A stretch of 60,265 bases of DNA. It comes from Neelides folsomi (lineage: Eukaryota; Arthropoda; Collembola; Neelipleona; Neelidae). Within the stretch, counting starts at the first letter, position 1. Each line of letters opens with the position of its first letter. Both the position numbers and the translations under genes were made by a program. The stretch lies in contig JAQGBZ010000370.1 of assembly GCA_034687125.1 (NCBI GenBank), positions 1-60,265 on the forward strand, written 5' to 3'. Shown piece after piece: positions 1-13,409 of this stretch. The notes under the pieces were generated by a model. It was not told where the DNA came from and searched no databases. It worked only from the letters and a program-made list of their open reading frames with translations.

Positions 1-3000
1 GTGGAAAAGAATGAAAAGATTAATTGAGTTTCCAAGCGTTCAAATGGCGACTACTCAAAAATTATATATATATATATTATATAGAAAAAAATTTAAAATT
101 TATTTATTTGTTATTTTTTAAATTGAGCAATTTGGATAAGGACTACTTGGGATAAGGCGACCATATGGACTCGAGTTCTTCATCTGGACGTGGAGATTGA
201 AGGAGATCATTTACCATCTGTTCCATTCCACTACCCATCCATCAAGCATTAAGGAAGCTCGGGGAAGGGATTTATTCATACCTTACATGAGACATGGAAC
301 CATTATGACAACTGTGGACACTTGGAAAGAAATATGAGGTTTGCGAACGTCCCTCTGTCTCGAGACTCCATTTCCGCGACCCATTCATTCCACTCAATCT
401 TCGGCTCCTTTTCTCTAATGACTTACAACTCCCACAACAACTTGTAGTTCATTCAACTAGACATCTAAACATACGAATTCGACTCTCCCGACATCCCGCT
501 CATTATGATCTTTATTAATGACCAGTTTGCTTAAGGCCTCTTCAATTTTCTAAAATTTGGTCTCAAACTTGGAGGAACTCATATTTCAAAAACCCATCCT
601 TATTTCTCCGCCTTTGTATTGTATGGAGAAAAGTTTTTGAAATTGTTCAAGTTGAAGGAAAAGTATTCGAAATGAGGAGACGAAGGGTTTGGGAATTTAA
701 GTGAAAAAGTGAGATTTTGGCCTTAGTATCCATCAATCATACATATCCTATGAATGGTATAATACTACGAGTGGAGAGTCTTAGTATGTGGACTAAGAAG
801 AATCCCTATGAACGACGACTCAGAAGGGATCTCGCATGGTTTCAATAAAATATGTGAAGACTTGCTCGAGTATGTGTGTGTGATCGTAAAAGCAGTTAAG
901 TTGGTTGGCTGGTAGGAGCTTAACTCATACGAGTAATATATTAAGGGAACAAGTGCTTAGTCAGAGGAATTTTCTTTTTTTCCTTCCCCAAGTCCGAAGC
1001 TCCAAAATATCCAAGAAGGGCCATTTTGCCATGAGGGATGTGTGCGTGAAGGCGTGAAGTGGTGGACGAATGTCATATGGACAATTGTACTTTTACTTCA
1101 CACAGTCTTTTAATCACATCTCGTATTGTTGATCAAGTGGAAGAGGCGAGAGTTAATGTTATGAGTGGCTTAGTTCTCACGGACGCATTACATTTCATCC
1201 CCCACTTGTCGTCCCTTCTTAACTTTTGTTTTTCCTCCCTGCCAAGGTGCCTGCTTTGAGAAGAAGCGATTGGATGGCTCAAATTCCAAAATCACATATG
1301 GTGACATAAACGGCTTTCCTCGTAGAATTTATCAACATTCATTGCCTGTATCTCTTTATCAAACACGAACATAATGTGAATGTAATGTCAATCATGGGGT
1401 TTAAGAACCGCAACATTGGTGATAATTGACACGTTATTGTTATTGTGGGAAAGAAATGAAGGATCGTGTTACATTTGATAAAAACGGGGGGGTTAGGTTA
1501 GGATTATTTTATATACATATTTTATACGGTAATGCCAGAGTGAGTTTGACAGAAGCTAGAATTTTGTTTAGTGGGGGCTGCCTAAGCCGAGTTTCTTTTT
1601 ACCTCCAATTTAAAAATATTAGATATGGATATGGATTAATAAGAAAGGGAGGGAGGATAATAAAATGTCAGAATCATGCGTTGAGCCTAGATTTGTATTA
1701 ATTTAGGAGAAGCGCATATATGATGTGAGGCTGGAAGTGAAGTCGGCGGGGGCCGATGGGTTAGTTAATAGGAAACTCTCCGACCCACTTTTCCTTCCCC
1801 AACTTTTCCCTTTTTTCACCCATCTGGCACTCCCTTATATCAATCACTCTTAATCTGTTCCATGCAAAGCCTCCTGGACCCGGTCGGATAATTAAACCTC
1901 CTCCATTGTTATCCTCGCTGTCGAAATCCATTTTCCCTTCATCTGCCCCAAATCAATGAATGAATAAAGTGGGCGAGAAATGTAAAGCAGTCCTTGCCAG
2001 TGAAATCTCCCTTTTATATACGTCGAACGTCGATCCTCTCAATCAGGTCCCCTTTTACGAATCAAAGGCCAATTTATCTCGCTGAATCATCCAACATGTT
2101 TCAGCCGTTGTTTGCACACTCGTAACTAATTTGTAAATTTCCTCCCCCTCCTGTTTTTCCATTTCACTTCATTACTTTACGTCATATTTTCCCAATATCT
2201 CCTTATTTCGTTCGATTAAAGATTTCAGATATTTCCAAATTGGAGGATATTTTGAATGGCCTTTTATGATTAACTAATTTAAAATAAATTTAGTCTTTGA
2301 GCACTAATTGGAATTAATGCCTTTTCCTCGATTATACCTACATTATATTATGTATTCTACATTGTGGGTTATTTGAACTGTTTTTGATTCGATTAGGTAA
2401 TTCCAATTATGGGTATAAATAACATGACCTAACGTAATGAGAATTTCATTTGTTTGGTCCGTTTGGTTTTAAAAATGTTTGATTAGGTTGAGCTTGAGAT
2501 GTTATTACATGAATCAGAGCCGGGTTGAATATGATATGAAGGAGACGAAAGTTAAGTTCATTTGTCTGAACTGTCCGGCTCTGGATTGAGACCTGCGGTC
2601 TTCTTTGCCTTTATCTCCTACCCGTTCCTCTCTAATGGGAGTTCTTTGATGAGACGTGTATTTATTTTCAATTTCCTCGGTTGAGGAGAAAGACCGCAAC
2701 GTTTGTTCGAAATCGGACGTGTTTGGCATTTGACATTTTTATAGTTATACAAGTCTTCTATACATCGGTCTGGCCCTCTGGAATTCGGAGAAGAATAAAA
2801 GTATCCATCTCTCATATAAGTGAATTGGACGTCTTTTGGATTATCTGCCCTGGTTATTGAACTTCGGGGTTGAAGGGGAATAAAAGGGAACGATGGACGA
2901 AGGGTTCGATAGGAGTCAAACGACGAAGGCGACGCTTTCGGAATTACAATTTACCGTTTGAAAAGTTATATTAAGTATTACAATATATAGAAATATATAT

Positions 3001-6000
3001 AGGAATATATAAAATACAGATAGATCCAAGAGTTCTATAAATTAAAAGGAGTGTCAGTTTCAGGAAGGATCTTCTTATCTCAAATCACTTCCTTTCACTC
3101 AACATCAATTTCATTGACCCTTTTTCGAGGATTTAATTGTTATTCAATCAGATTGAGCACAAATTGTAATTGGTCACAAATTATATTACAACTAATACTG
3201 CAATTACAACTTCAATACCCGAGAATTTAATTGAATGAGGCCTAACATTAAAAGTACAGAATACTACTGTAATAATACTAAATAAAATATATTTTTAGAG
3301 TAAGATTGGCATTTGGAGGTCAAAAAGGTTTCTTTTGAGTGAATCAAAGAATGTTTATTTAACAAGGGAACTTTGGGTCTTATGAAATCAACTTGTCACC
3401 AAGTTGAGAGAATGTTCGTCAATATTTGTTTTAGCCAAATATTTATGAGCCTTTTGAAGAACAAATTGAAAAGTCCGTCGTTCACATAGCACATGGAGTA
3501 TTCTTTCATGTTCCATTACTTAGGAAGAACACAGGAGATTTTTAAATTTCCAAAACATCTTACATGTTAATAAGATAAAGAATATAAGGAAAATAATTAA
3601 AAAATAAAACGCAAAAGAAACCTAATTTATTTTAACATGAATAAATTTCATAAACATAAAAATTGGTTTAAACTTGGTTTAAGCATTGAGAAATATTTAT
3701 ACAAGATTTAATTATGTTTCATTCTTTTCTTATAAATACAAGTAGCATTCCACATGGTTTCATATGGTCAGCGTTGAGAATTTCATTATTTTTGTTTATG
3801 ATCGAAGATTTTCACATCTACTTCTGTATGAGGCTTGAGTCGATTCTCTCCCTCAACTCCTTCTGTTTATTATTCAAGTGTTGCTCGGTTGAGTTTTTTG
3901 AAGAATTTGGTTCTGAAAAAATAATCAATCCGTTGGTCTTTTTGAGTGAATGAACCCATAAGTTGGGAATATTCGTTTGTACAACCGTTAGTAAATGGCT
4001 CCTTCACGAACCAGTGTTAATGATCCGAATCAGTCATTGTCCAAATATGTAAATTTAATAGCCGGGATGGTATGGAATTAAATAGAACCTTGAGTGGTCA
4101 TATGGGCATATAAGGACAAGTGGAGCCTTCAAGTCGGCCGGGCAATTAAGATGAGAGCTGAAAATACGCCCTGGAAGTTGCACAGTATGGTAATTAAATT
4201 AAAATATGAGCTCTGCAATTAATGGACTTAAAGATTGTGGAGAGACCCGTGGGAGTAAATTGAGGAGGCGTAGTTAAGGCTCGGTCGAACATAACTAACC
4301 ATGTTTATCTAAATGTGACATGGCGTCCCTGGCATATGTTCTTTGCAAGACGAATTTAGAAATTTGATCTAATCGGTTTGGGTGTGGGGAGAAAAAAAGG
4401 GCCCGAGTTTTTCTCCTCTGACTGAGTTAAATAACTGTGGATCGGGTGGGTGTTCTTTTCGCTCCCTCACTTCCTTTCCGGTTGAACACGAGGAGTTCTT
4501 GTAATAGTGGAAGACCAGAGAAAACATCTATTCATCTTGGCAATTCTTCAAGGGAAACTTTCACTGAAAAAAACCATGTAAATGAAGATATCTAATTTGC
4601 TCATCTATGTTTAGGGCGCGGTCCAACTTCACAATACATTTTCATACATTCAAAATTAAATTATCACCTTTGTCATTAAGATTTATTTTAAAAGTAAAAT
4701 CGTAAAAAGAAGACCTTTAACTTTATTCATGGGATTTTACTAAAATGGTGTTTTCCTGATAAAGGAATTTAAATATTTAAAAAATTATTTTTTTAGTTAA
4801 ACATATTTTATCAGATAATTTAGATTGTATCTATCTGGTTCTTTTATTTGGGGCATTTCTAGCATTGTAATCGAAGCATAAGGTTAGGTATTTCTCAAAT
4901 TCTGAGTGTTCTTAGAGCGATTATTGAATTAGGAGATGGAGGAATTGTATGGGAAGTACTTGACTTTTTCTTCATCGGTGGGTTTGAGAGGGAGGGTGAG
5001 TGGATTCATTGTTATGCAAATGCCATTTCATTTGTGTGGAGGACCCAATGGACGCCTTCCTCTCCCCCCTCTTTTTCATGCATAATAAGAGTGTGTGAGC
5101 AATCTTCCGTTGAATCTCTCTATTTATTTTAACTACCTCCCACGACCTAAAACCTTCTCGGGATATATCACCAATGCCTGTGATTCCTTACAACTATACC
5201 GTAAATTCCTGTTCTTTTAGGGACCTCATTCTACTCATCATTCCCTCGTTCTTTTCCCCTTTACTTTCCCTCTCATAGAACCACTTGAGCATTTACATAA
5301 TAATATTACTTACACATCAAAACGGGAAGTAAAGTCATAAGGACTTTCATCATATTGCTTTCATTTGGCCGAGACTTTTAAATTACGCCTTGTTCTCCCC
5401 CCCCCCCTTAACTCTGTTTTTATTAGTCGTTATAATTCACGGTATAAGAAAACTCATATATTTTCCTCTTGGAACTCAATGCACCTTTTAACAATTACTT
5501 TGTATACGGAGGGATTTGGAATTTATTGTTTAGTCTTATGAGCAAACTTTGTCTTCAAAATACTTCATATCATTTCCCTATCTCTTACGTACATATTCTT
5601 AAGAGTAAGAGTATGAGGAATAGAAAGCCCAACTGGCTCGTGTGGGTTTTATTGAGCTTATAAATATATTGCAAAGTTAAAGAGAAAGATTGAGTTTTAA
5701 GAACTTGAACCCCACGCGACTTTGACTTTTCATCGGTCTTCCTTTCATTTTAATTACACGTTGGCCGCCTACATAAAATATTTACCTTGTAAGGGTTTAC
5801 CAACTTTCTCAACCTTTATCGTTGACTTTGAGAAATCATGAGTTTAATTGAGCTCTTTTTGTTTCCCGTGTTGTTTCTTCATGGTGGTAAACTTTGTGAA
5901 AACTTTGCTTTCTTTTCCTTCCTGTCATTTCACTTTTATGAAAGGTCAATAGAACGAATGGGAACTTGGAAAGGATTTTTTAAATAAATATTAATAATTT

Positions 6001-8884
6001 TAATTAAAATTTCTTACTAAAGAATAGCTTGAAGTAAAATAATAAACATTGTATTAATTGTGTGTGCTTTACTTAATTTGAAATTGCTTCATTTACAAGG
6101 TAATTACTATGTACTAATGTTGGTTTAAGAATGTTTAATAGGATCCGTGGCAATGTGAAAGATTTTTAAAGAAGTGTTCATTATAAATTCCTATATAATA
6201 TATATGTATGGGTATGCCATATTTACAATGATACGTGTATGATTATATCAATTAAATATTAAATACTAAATCATCAATGCCAAACGAGATTCCTATACCT
6301 GCTATGTATCTATAATTGTACGTTATAGACCACGTTTAAAATTAAGTGTGCGCAGTCCACCAGAGTAATTCGATGTGAGATTTTAAATAAGGAATTAATT
6401 TTTATTTCTCATTTCATTATGCCTATATTTGAGGACGAGTTGTTTAATAAAGAGAGAAGAATTATGTAATTTGTAATTTGTAATTTGTAGAATTATGTAG
6501 GAATTGTGTGACGTTCACGAACTTCATGATGTGGTCTAATCAACATCAGACAAGAAGCGTGGAATTCTCAGCTGTCACATCAACTGAGATGATTGAAATT
6601 GGGGAAATTCATTCCTCGGGTCTTCCTAAGAGATTAAAACAGAGCTTTCTTTTCATTAACATTGAATTAATTAGGATTAAGCCCAACCGCTGAAGCTCAT
6701 TCTAAAAGCACTCATTTCCTTAATTGTTATTCTAATGTAAATTACGACTTTCTCTCTCCCCCAATTAATTTGGAATTACCAAAATTATAATTTGGTAAAT
6801 TTGTCAAGAAATGTGCAATGGATTTAAATTATTTCGCAATTGGACTGAATCATTCATTGAATGGCATATTTTGTGATGACGTGTAAATAAATAAATTTAA
6901 GCCTTAAATCATGAAATGAAAAAGCGTAAAGGATGAAAAAGTGAAAGATTTACTTTTACAAATAGTGGATTGTGAAACAGAAAAGATTTTTTTTATTCCG
7001 AACATTCATTCTGTTTAAAGATAGGAGGGGGAGGAAAGTTGCAATGTCATATTGTAAAGGAAATAATCTTGTCTCCTTTTTGTCCTTATTTTTATCTTTC
7101 TCTCGCTTTTCCACGCTCTCTTTAACTGGTCATGTATCTGGGGAGGAGATCTTCTATTTTCTCTCTAGATACCATGCCGTGAGAAGCGCGTAATTCAACG
7201 GATAAAGAATAATTTCCTTCTCCTTTTACCTTTGTGGTTCCGAGCGGGTTGACGCCCAGTTGATTTCCTTTTCATGTCCCAAATGGATGATCAATAAAAG
7301 GGAGTCAAAAGGGGGCGAAATAACCCGGATTCCTTTTTTTCTTCGGATAACCCCCTTCCTTCACCATATCCCTTTTTCTCTTCTACCGGCCACATTGGGA
7401 ACAATTGGGACATGTAAGCAATATTATGCAATTTGTGACCTGAATTTTTAAAGGGGCAGATATTGGAAATTTAAGTTTACTCCCTTTGAGCGATTGAATG
7501 GCAGAGTGGAATTTATAATCTTGAACTTCTTAAATTCTCTTTTTTCTATTACAAGATGACTTCATTTCGCCTTTTCACTTTCCTTTTCCCTCTTTTGAAC
7601 ACTTCTCTATTCCTTGGAAGAATTTCGATCTTTCCTGGTCAAGGAAGGTTAGGAGTGAAAAGGAGTTGTGATAGAATGTGAGAAAGGAATTCCCTTTGAC
7701 CTTCTTCACCCTCCACGAATGCTCTCATTGTGGGCCGTTTATCTCTACGATTGTCTCGTATATCTCGTTTCTAGTTATTCAATTCCCTCCTTTACTTCTT
7801 TATATTGCGTTTGGAGAGAAATATATTTATTTGTGTAGTCTTTATTTACATACATATTTTTTCCAAATGTATTTTTGCCAGATGTCTCACTATATGAGTA
7901 CAATATAGGATATTTTATAAGTACCTATCTTTTAGCTTTGGAGAAGAAATGTGTAAGTGTTTGGACGACGAAAGTTAATGAGTTTTCTAATTAAGCTTAA
8001 CATGTTTTTAAATAGTAGAAAACTCAAAAATGCATTTCATAAGGATTGTGAGCTCAAAGAAGAAACATTCTTTTCTAACTTTTAATATGAGCCGGGAAGA
8101 TCCCCGGCTTCTTATCGGACTTCTCTCATCAAGGAGCGGGGAGAGGAGTTAAGTCTTCTTTTAAATAGAAGCTCAACTCCTTGTTTCCTCCTCGCTCTAT
8201 TCTCATTCATTCATCCAGTTCAAGAGACAGAGAGGCTAATGTTCCTCTTCAGAAAAAAGGGAGACTGAAAAAGCGAGAAGGCGGCGAAGGAGGATAAGGG
8301 GCATTGATAGTGAGAAAGCTCTTTGGAACATTTTGTCTGTTTACTTTTACGGAGACGACGCTCGCCGTCTCCACAATGTTATTTGAAAAAGACGTGGAAG
8401 CAAATATTGAGAAGATCTCCTGGAAATAAATGTCTCATTCTTCTCCTCCTCCTCTTGTGGAAAAAATGGTAAATTAGGAGAAGGGCAGAGAAGAATGAGT
8501 TTTTCTCTAAACGATTCTTTCCGAACACAACGTAATGGTCCCCATAAGGTTAATGGGTTGAGAATTTTTCTGTAATTATCTTGATTAACGTGACAAAAGG
8601 AATGGACAAGGACAAGATGTGAAAAAGAACATTCTTGACGAAACAAATTATTTTTTTAAAACTTTTTTCTCTCTTTAATCTTTTCAACATTTTTTGAATT
8701 GAAATGAACCGAAATAAAAACCTCGGTCGTAAAAATGGAATTTGGTTTTAAAATTCAACGTACTTACCTTATTGGGATACATTTTAAACCATGATTGGAA
8801 TTTTAATTTCTGTGTTTTACCATGGGATCAACCACGAATTTTATTAAATAATGGTTTTTTAAGTTTGGAGATGTTTCTTTTAAA
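1..8884. other. No recognised gene; AT-rich non-coding DNA
   Basis: I see no exon-like segment with a recognisable protein, no RNA gene and no transposon ends here. Open frames are short and lack coding signatures. There is a small AT microsatellite near 66-80 and a short 7-nt tandem repeat at 6466-6486. Undetected short exons or 5' exons of distant genes cannot be excluded. Confidence 0.6.
6466..6486. repeat. Short tandem repeat, unit GTAATTT x3
   Basis: Three perfect head-to-tail copies of the 7-nt unit GTAATTT are readable. It is a simple low-complexity repeat with no evident role. Confidence 0.8.
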
Positions 8885-8891
8885 CCTGGAG

Positions 8892-9250
8892 CTCGTTTCA
8901 CTGGAAACTCACTTTGACTATTAACTTTGAAATAATTCAAAGTAATAAATAAATGCGTTTCATTACAAAAATTAAGTTACTTTGAATAAATTGCAAAGTA
9001 AAAAGCTACTTTGAATAAATTGCAAAGTAAAAAGTTACTTTGCAAAGTAGAATAGGTTGTAACATTGGCAATTTATAAAAATTAAATTCAAATGAATTCA
9101 AATCAATTTCGAAATCAATTGTTAGAGCTCCTGGAGATCGTTTCATTGGACACTTTTAACTTTGTACTTTTAACTTATTACTTTGGAAATTTTGACCAAA
9201 ATCGTTTCATCGGAGAATTCAAAGTTCAAAGTACATAGTAATAAGTTAAA
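8892..9250. repeat. Complex direct and inverted repeat cluster
   Basis: The motif TCGTTTCAYYGGA occurs three times in direct orientation, at about 8893-8905, 9138-9150 and 9202-9214. Between and after them are many forms of ACTTTG / CAAAGT and AACTTATTACTTTG, arranged both directly and inverted; for example the segment near 9159-9186 is roughly mirrored by 9221-9248. The arrangement suggests a degraded foldback-type or subterminal-repeat transposable element. No protein is encoded and no clean target-site duplication could be defined, so class and ends are unresolved. Confidence 0.55.
8977..9050. repeat. 29-bp tandem repeat, 2.5 copies
   Basis: A 29-nt unit beginning TTACTTTGAATAAATTGCAA runs 8977-9005 and again 9006-9034 with one base changed (T to C at its first base). 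A shortened third copy that has lost the middle (TTACTTTGCAAAGTA) follows at 9035-9050. Each unit is itself an imperfect palindrome (TACTTTG...CAAAGTA), so the array could fold into several small hairpins. It lies inside the larger repeat cluster. Confidence 0.8.
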
Positions 9251-10814
9251 TACTTGATTGATTTAAATGCAAAAGTCGTAAAGATGATTAGCGATGAGCA
9301 TATGTTTACTGGTCCACTTTGTATGTTGGAAGGAAATGGGTTTAATGTTGACAAATTGGGTTGAGTTGATAAAAAGTTGTAAAATGCATGGATTATAGCG
9401 AGGTAACAAATTCTATCTCATTCGTATTCATAAGGGAGAACGGAAGATTGTGTCAGGGAAGAATATTGTGAATAATCATAAAATTGAATCTCTTGATTCC
9501 CTTTTTCAGTATTTCAAACTTCCTTCCACTCCATTTATTCTTCAAAATGCCCCTTCATATTTATGATTTTCTTTATGGAGAATTAATCCTAATAACAATT
9601 TTAACAATGAATGGATTTTAAAATCATAAAAAATCTAGATACATAACCAACTATAATAATAAACCCATTTTATTGTATAGGAATCTTAATTCTCTGAGGA
9701 TTTAAAGGGAGATGCAATAAGAGAGATTTATACGATGGAATTGAATTGACTTTTATGATTCCCATGCCCAAGTTTGCCAGTATGTGTATTGTAGATAGAA
9801 TTTAATGTAAATAGCCTTTGTTTGAAGATATGTGTATAATTGTTCATTAAATTCAGTTCGTTATGTGTAGAGATTTGGAATTAATGGTGAAACCAAAACT
9901 GTTTGTGTACTAAAATTTTGATATTAAATTCTCTATTTGGTTCGTTGGAGTTGAAGATAGGAATGAGAGCCAGAAGGACTTTGGTTTCTAAAATCGAGTG
10001 AGAAATTAGTGAAGGGAAACAGTTTAATTTTAATGAAAAAACTTGTGTCGACTCTTCAATTTCCAATGAGGAAGAAGGACCGAGAAGGGTGAAAGAGACT
10101 TCATGACGAGCTGTGTGGCATTTGGGATGAGGAAGCGACGACGATATTGGATCCTCAATTGATTCCTATAAAACTTCCACTCAGCTTACTCAACTTTCCC
10201 TAAAGAGATTCAAACACTTCAATTTGCTCTCTTCTTATGGACCAATATTCGTATATTATAAGTAAGTTTATATGCGTATTTATATATAAGTTAAATAAGT
10301 ATCATTGTAGTAATAATAATAAAAGTATAAAATAAATGTATTAATGCTATGAATAAGTTATGGATATAAATAAGTTGTGATGTAATGTACATATCCGTAT
10401 AATGGATTCCTGACTTCATCATGTAACATGTAAGTTGGATGTATAGGGATTTGAAAAGTTGAGATGCAGTTTGATACTGACGATCTCGTGTTCAAATTTT
10501 GTTCACCTCTCCGCACCATTCCGTTTCCAAGTAATAAGAAAGATTTTTTGAAAGAGTTTATATACATTTTTCAATCTCATGCTCCGGTAGGAAGTTTCCA
10601 CTTCTAGGGACTCAATTCAAACATTTGATTTCACATCCAACTCCATTTTACGAATTCTTACAGGCCAATCCAATATGACTATATGAACAAGTACATTTAT
10701 TGATATGATAAATGATATAAAATATTGTATGGAAAACCCATACACCTTTATTGCGTACTAAAAATGCTTCAAATCGATACATACGAAATCTCGTATCCAT
10801 ATAAGTAAGGTATA
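9251..10814. other. No recognised gene
   Basis: AT-rich sequence with no exon, RNA gene or transposon end that I can support. Confidence 0.6.
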
Positions 10815-10894
10815 TACAGGGTGGGCCATAAGCTACTTTCTTTTTTAAATAAACAATTGTAGAAAAAAGAAAGCAACTTACGGCCCACTCTGTA
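10815..10894. mobile_element. 80-bp palindromic mini-element (copy 1 of 4)
   Basis: Starts TACAGGGTGGGCCATAAG and ends with the near-perfect reverse complement, ...CTTACGGCCCACTCTGTA. The two arms pair over almost the full length around a short AT-rich centre (AAATAAACAATTGT), so the whole unit can form one hairpin. The arms begin and end at TA, as expected for Tc1/mariner-type insertion, where the TA target is duplicated. It looks like two transposon terminal repeats joined with almost nothing between them. This copy has more arm mismatches than those at 45061, 46782 and 47884, so it is probably older. Confidence 0.8.
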
Positions 10895-12539
10895 CAATAG
10901 TATACTAAAGGTACCTATTTTTAATATTTATATGAATTATAGTCCAATTTGAATGTTTTCCTATTTGTATAATACCAATAAAACTTCTCAATTTTGCACG
11001 GATTTTATGTGCAATTCAAATTTTGATACCAAACAAATTATTTTGTTATTGGAATTGATCTGCATATTGAACGATAAGTTATCGGCTTTTGAATTTGAAT
11101 AAAAGAATTTATCGCCGAGTGCATTTTGGTAAATGTTGTTTGAAATGGGACAAAGGAGGTAAAATAGGATAGAAAATCGAATGTTGTGCTTTTACACTTT
11201 GAAATGTTGTGTTTATGTATAAAGCGGTAGATATGCATTTATTGGGAGCGTGATAGTGATAAGTGAAAGTGTGGACGGAATGTATTGAGGGAAATTGTTG
11301 CAAAAGAACTTTTTACTGTGTAGGAATTAAATTATATTTCTCAATTTTGGATTCAATGCCATATTTCTGTCTCTGGTTATCGTGAACCGACAGATTTATT
11401 TTTTAAATTTACTTCTCAAGGGATCAATTCCTAATTGAATTGAGTTTGTAGAGATTCGATTCGAATGTCTTCACATTTGCGGAATCATTTTCTTCAAATG
11501 TGAAGAATTTCGGAGTTTCAAGTCGTTTGGATTTTTCTTAAAATTGGTTCTATCAATAGTATACATACAATAGAATGGAAGGGAGAAAAATGCTTACTGT
11601 TATATTTTCCATTTACTTTATCGATTCCTTCGGAAAAAAGTCCTTTGATTCATTAACGTGCGAATCAAAAATGTCTCTTTATAAAATAAATTTATATCAA
11701 AAGCCAATACAATTCGATCGCTCAAAAAACTCTTAGTTGTCAGAATAAAGGTCAAAATGGCCAAAATTAAGGGGGAATAAAAATGTTGAAATCATTGGAA
11801 ATCCTTTGGATTATGAAATCATTCTTTGGACTATCTAACGTTAATGAACTTTTGGAATGAGAAGACTAAAATTGGTGTATGAAGTAATAAATTTTTTAAT
11901 GAGAATTAATGCGGATATAACTTGTGCATGGTGCACGAAATGCAAGACTTATTTATCCAGTTGAGATGCGGGAGGAAAAGTTTCTTCACTAAATTAGGGA
12001 TGACTTTGAGTGACTCTGAGGGCGTCACTCTCACTTTTAACATTCAAATAGGAACAATTTCCTCCGAATGCAATTTTCCGCAGATGTCAGTTGTCTCGAC
12101 TCTGAAAGTCTTCTCGCGACGAGGGAGAAATTCTTATGGGAAATCCCCACCTTTTTACCAACTCACTTCTTCACTCTCGAATGATCTTTTTATTGCCTTT
12201 GAATGACTACGCTATACAACTCTCGCACCTCGTATGCCTTCAAGACCCTTTTAAACAACCCTATATCTTCCGTGGCATTTTCAATTTCGACCAAACTCAA
12301 AAATTTATATTAATAAAATGTATTTATTTTACTATTAATTTATCTTTATTAAATTGAAAAACAAGTCATCAGATTTAAATAAATGCTTATTTAAGTTTAA
12401 TTGTACAATGTGGCATAAATTCTAATGTGATATTAAACTTCATTATTTCAGAATTGCATTGCATAATTTCATAAGTGGATTGTAACTAATAAAATAAAAT
12501 TGAAACTGATTTTCTATTAAATAATGAATTATAAATTTT
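10895..12539. other. No recognised gene
   Basis: AT-rich sequence. Upstream exons of the gene ending at 12824 would be expected on this strand, but none could be identified by splice sites plus coding character. Confidence 0.5.
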
Positions 12540-12556
12540 TTGGGACCCCTTCGACA

Positions 12557-12824
12557 GTTCCGTGATCAGGATGATTTTTTTCAATGGAAAGAAGGAAATT
12601 TTTTGGCGACGGAAAGAATTCCTCGAAATTGTAATGATCCAAGTTATTATGAAGAACCCTATGACCAACCGCGGCTTGTTCGGACACATAAAGGAATGGA
12701 GATTAAAGGACTTAAACCCGGTCAACTTGCATATTTAAATTCGGATAATCAAATTGAAGTTCTTAGTGGTCCTATGTTAAATTCGGCTAAAAAGTTAACA
12801 AGAGGTAGAAGGCGGAGGAATTAA
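12557..12824 (+). CDS. Unassigned protein, C-terminal exon (partial)
   Basis: An open stretch of about 89 codons ends at TAA (12822-12824). There is no ATG at its start. The frame is entered either after a CAG at 12556 or after a second in-frame CAG at 12568, both phase 0 acceptor candidates, and an in-frame TGA lies just upstream (12525-12527). The encoded peptide is hydrophilic and non-repetitive, rich in D, E, N, G, P and Tyr-Tyr/Pro, and carries KGLKPGQLAYLNSDNQIEVL near the middle. It ends in a basic cluster (TRGRRRRN). There is no signal peptide or membrane segment. Codon third positions are mixed A/T/G as in a real exon, not a low-complexity run. I do not recognise the family. The basic end could be a nuclear-localisation or RNA-binding tail. 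An alternative is a piece of a retroposed or captured gene. Upstream exons were not found. Confidence 0.5.
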
Positions 12825-12853
12825 AATATTAATGCAATGGTTTCAAATACTTA

Positions 12854-13407
12854 GTACGGAAGAATAAAGTGTCCCATAACATATTTTGATTTACAAAAAA
12901 AATCATAATTTTTCAAAGAGTAATACACCAAAATGAAGCCTTATATCTGACAATTAAAATATGGTACCAGTCATTAAAAATATCTTCCTTTGTTCCTCAC
13001 ACACAACAGTAGTCATCTTATAACTCTATGACGAATTCTTTTCATGGTGTAGGTATATCTACCACCATTTCTATTCTACCACTTGCGTATTTAAATAATA
13101 ACGTTATTTGGATTATAAATCAATTATTCTTTCATAGGTATATGAATAGTTATTTGTTTGAAATTCGAATTCTAAACTTATACGAAGATGTTTGATTATC
13201 TCCAATTTGAATTTATCCTCTAGTGTAATGTTTGGATTGTAACGCGTCATTTAGTCACAATCCATTTAGTATTCTGTACTAAACGGATCTGAAGTAGATA
13301 CTTGGGATTCCAAAAGGTCGTTTCTTGCATTCCTCATTAAAGGATTAGCGGGTATTATGCAAAGAAATGCAATACATTGGCAAATGGGACACTTTATCCT
13401 TCCGTAC
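12854..13407. mobile_element. 554-bp non-autonomous inverted-repeat element
   Basis: The left end GTACGGAAGAATAAAGTGTC (continuing CCAT, 12854-12877) is matched at the right (13384-13407) by its reverse complement with one mismatch in 24. Both ends are bounded by TA (12852-12853 and 13408-13409), the usual Tc1/mariner target duplication. The interior is AT-rich and contains no transposase, so it is a MITE-like passenger element. It begins 29 bp after the stop codon of the exon ending at 12824. Confidence 0.75.
12863..12868 (+). terminator. Candidate polyadenylation hexamer AATAAA
   Basis: AATAAA occurs 39 nt downstream of the stop codon at 12822-12824. It lies within the left terminal repeat of the inserted element. 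The right terminal repeat reads GATAAA at the matching place, so the hexamer is specific to the left end. Use in vivo is inferred from position only. Confidence 0.35.
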
Positions 13408-13409
13408 TA

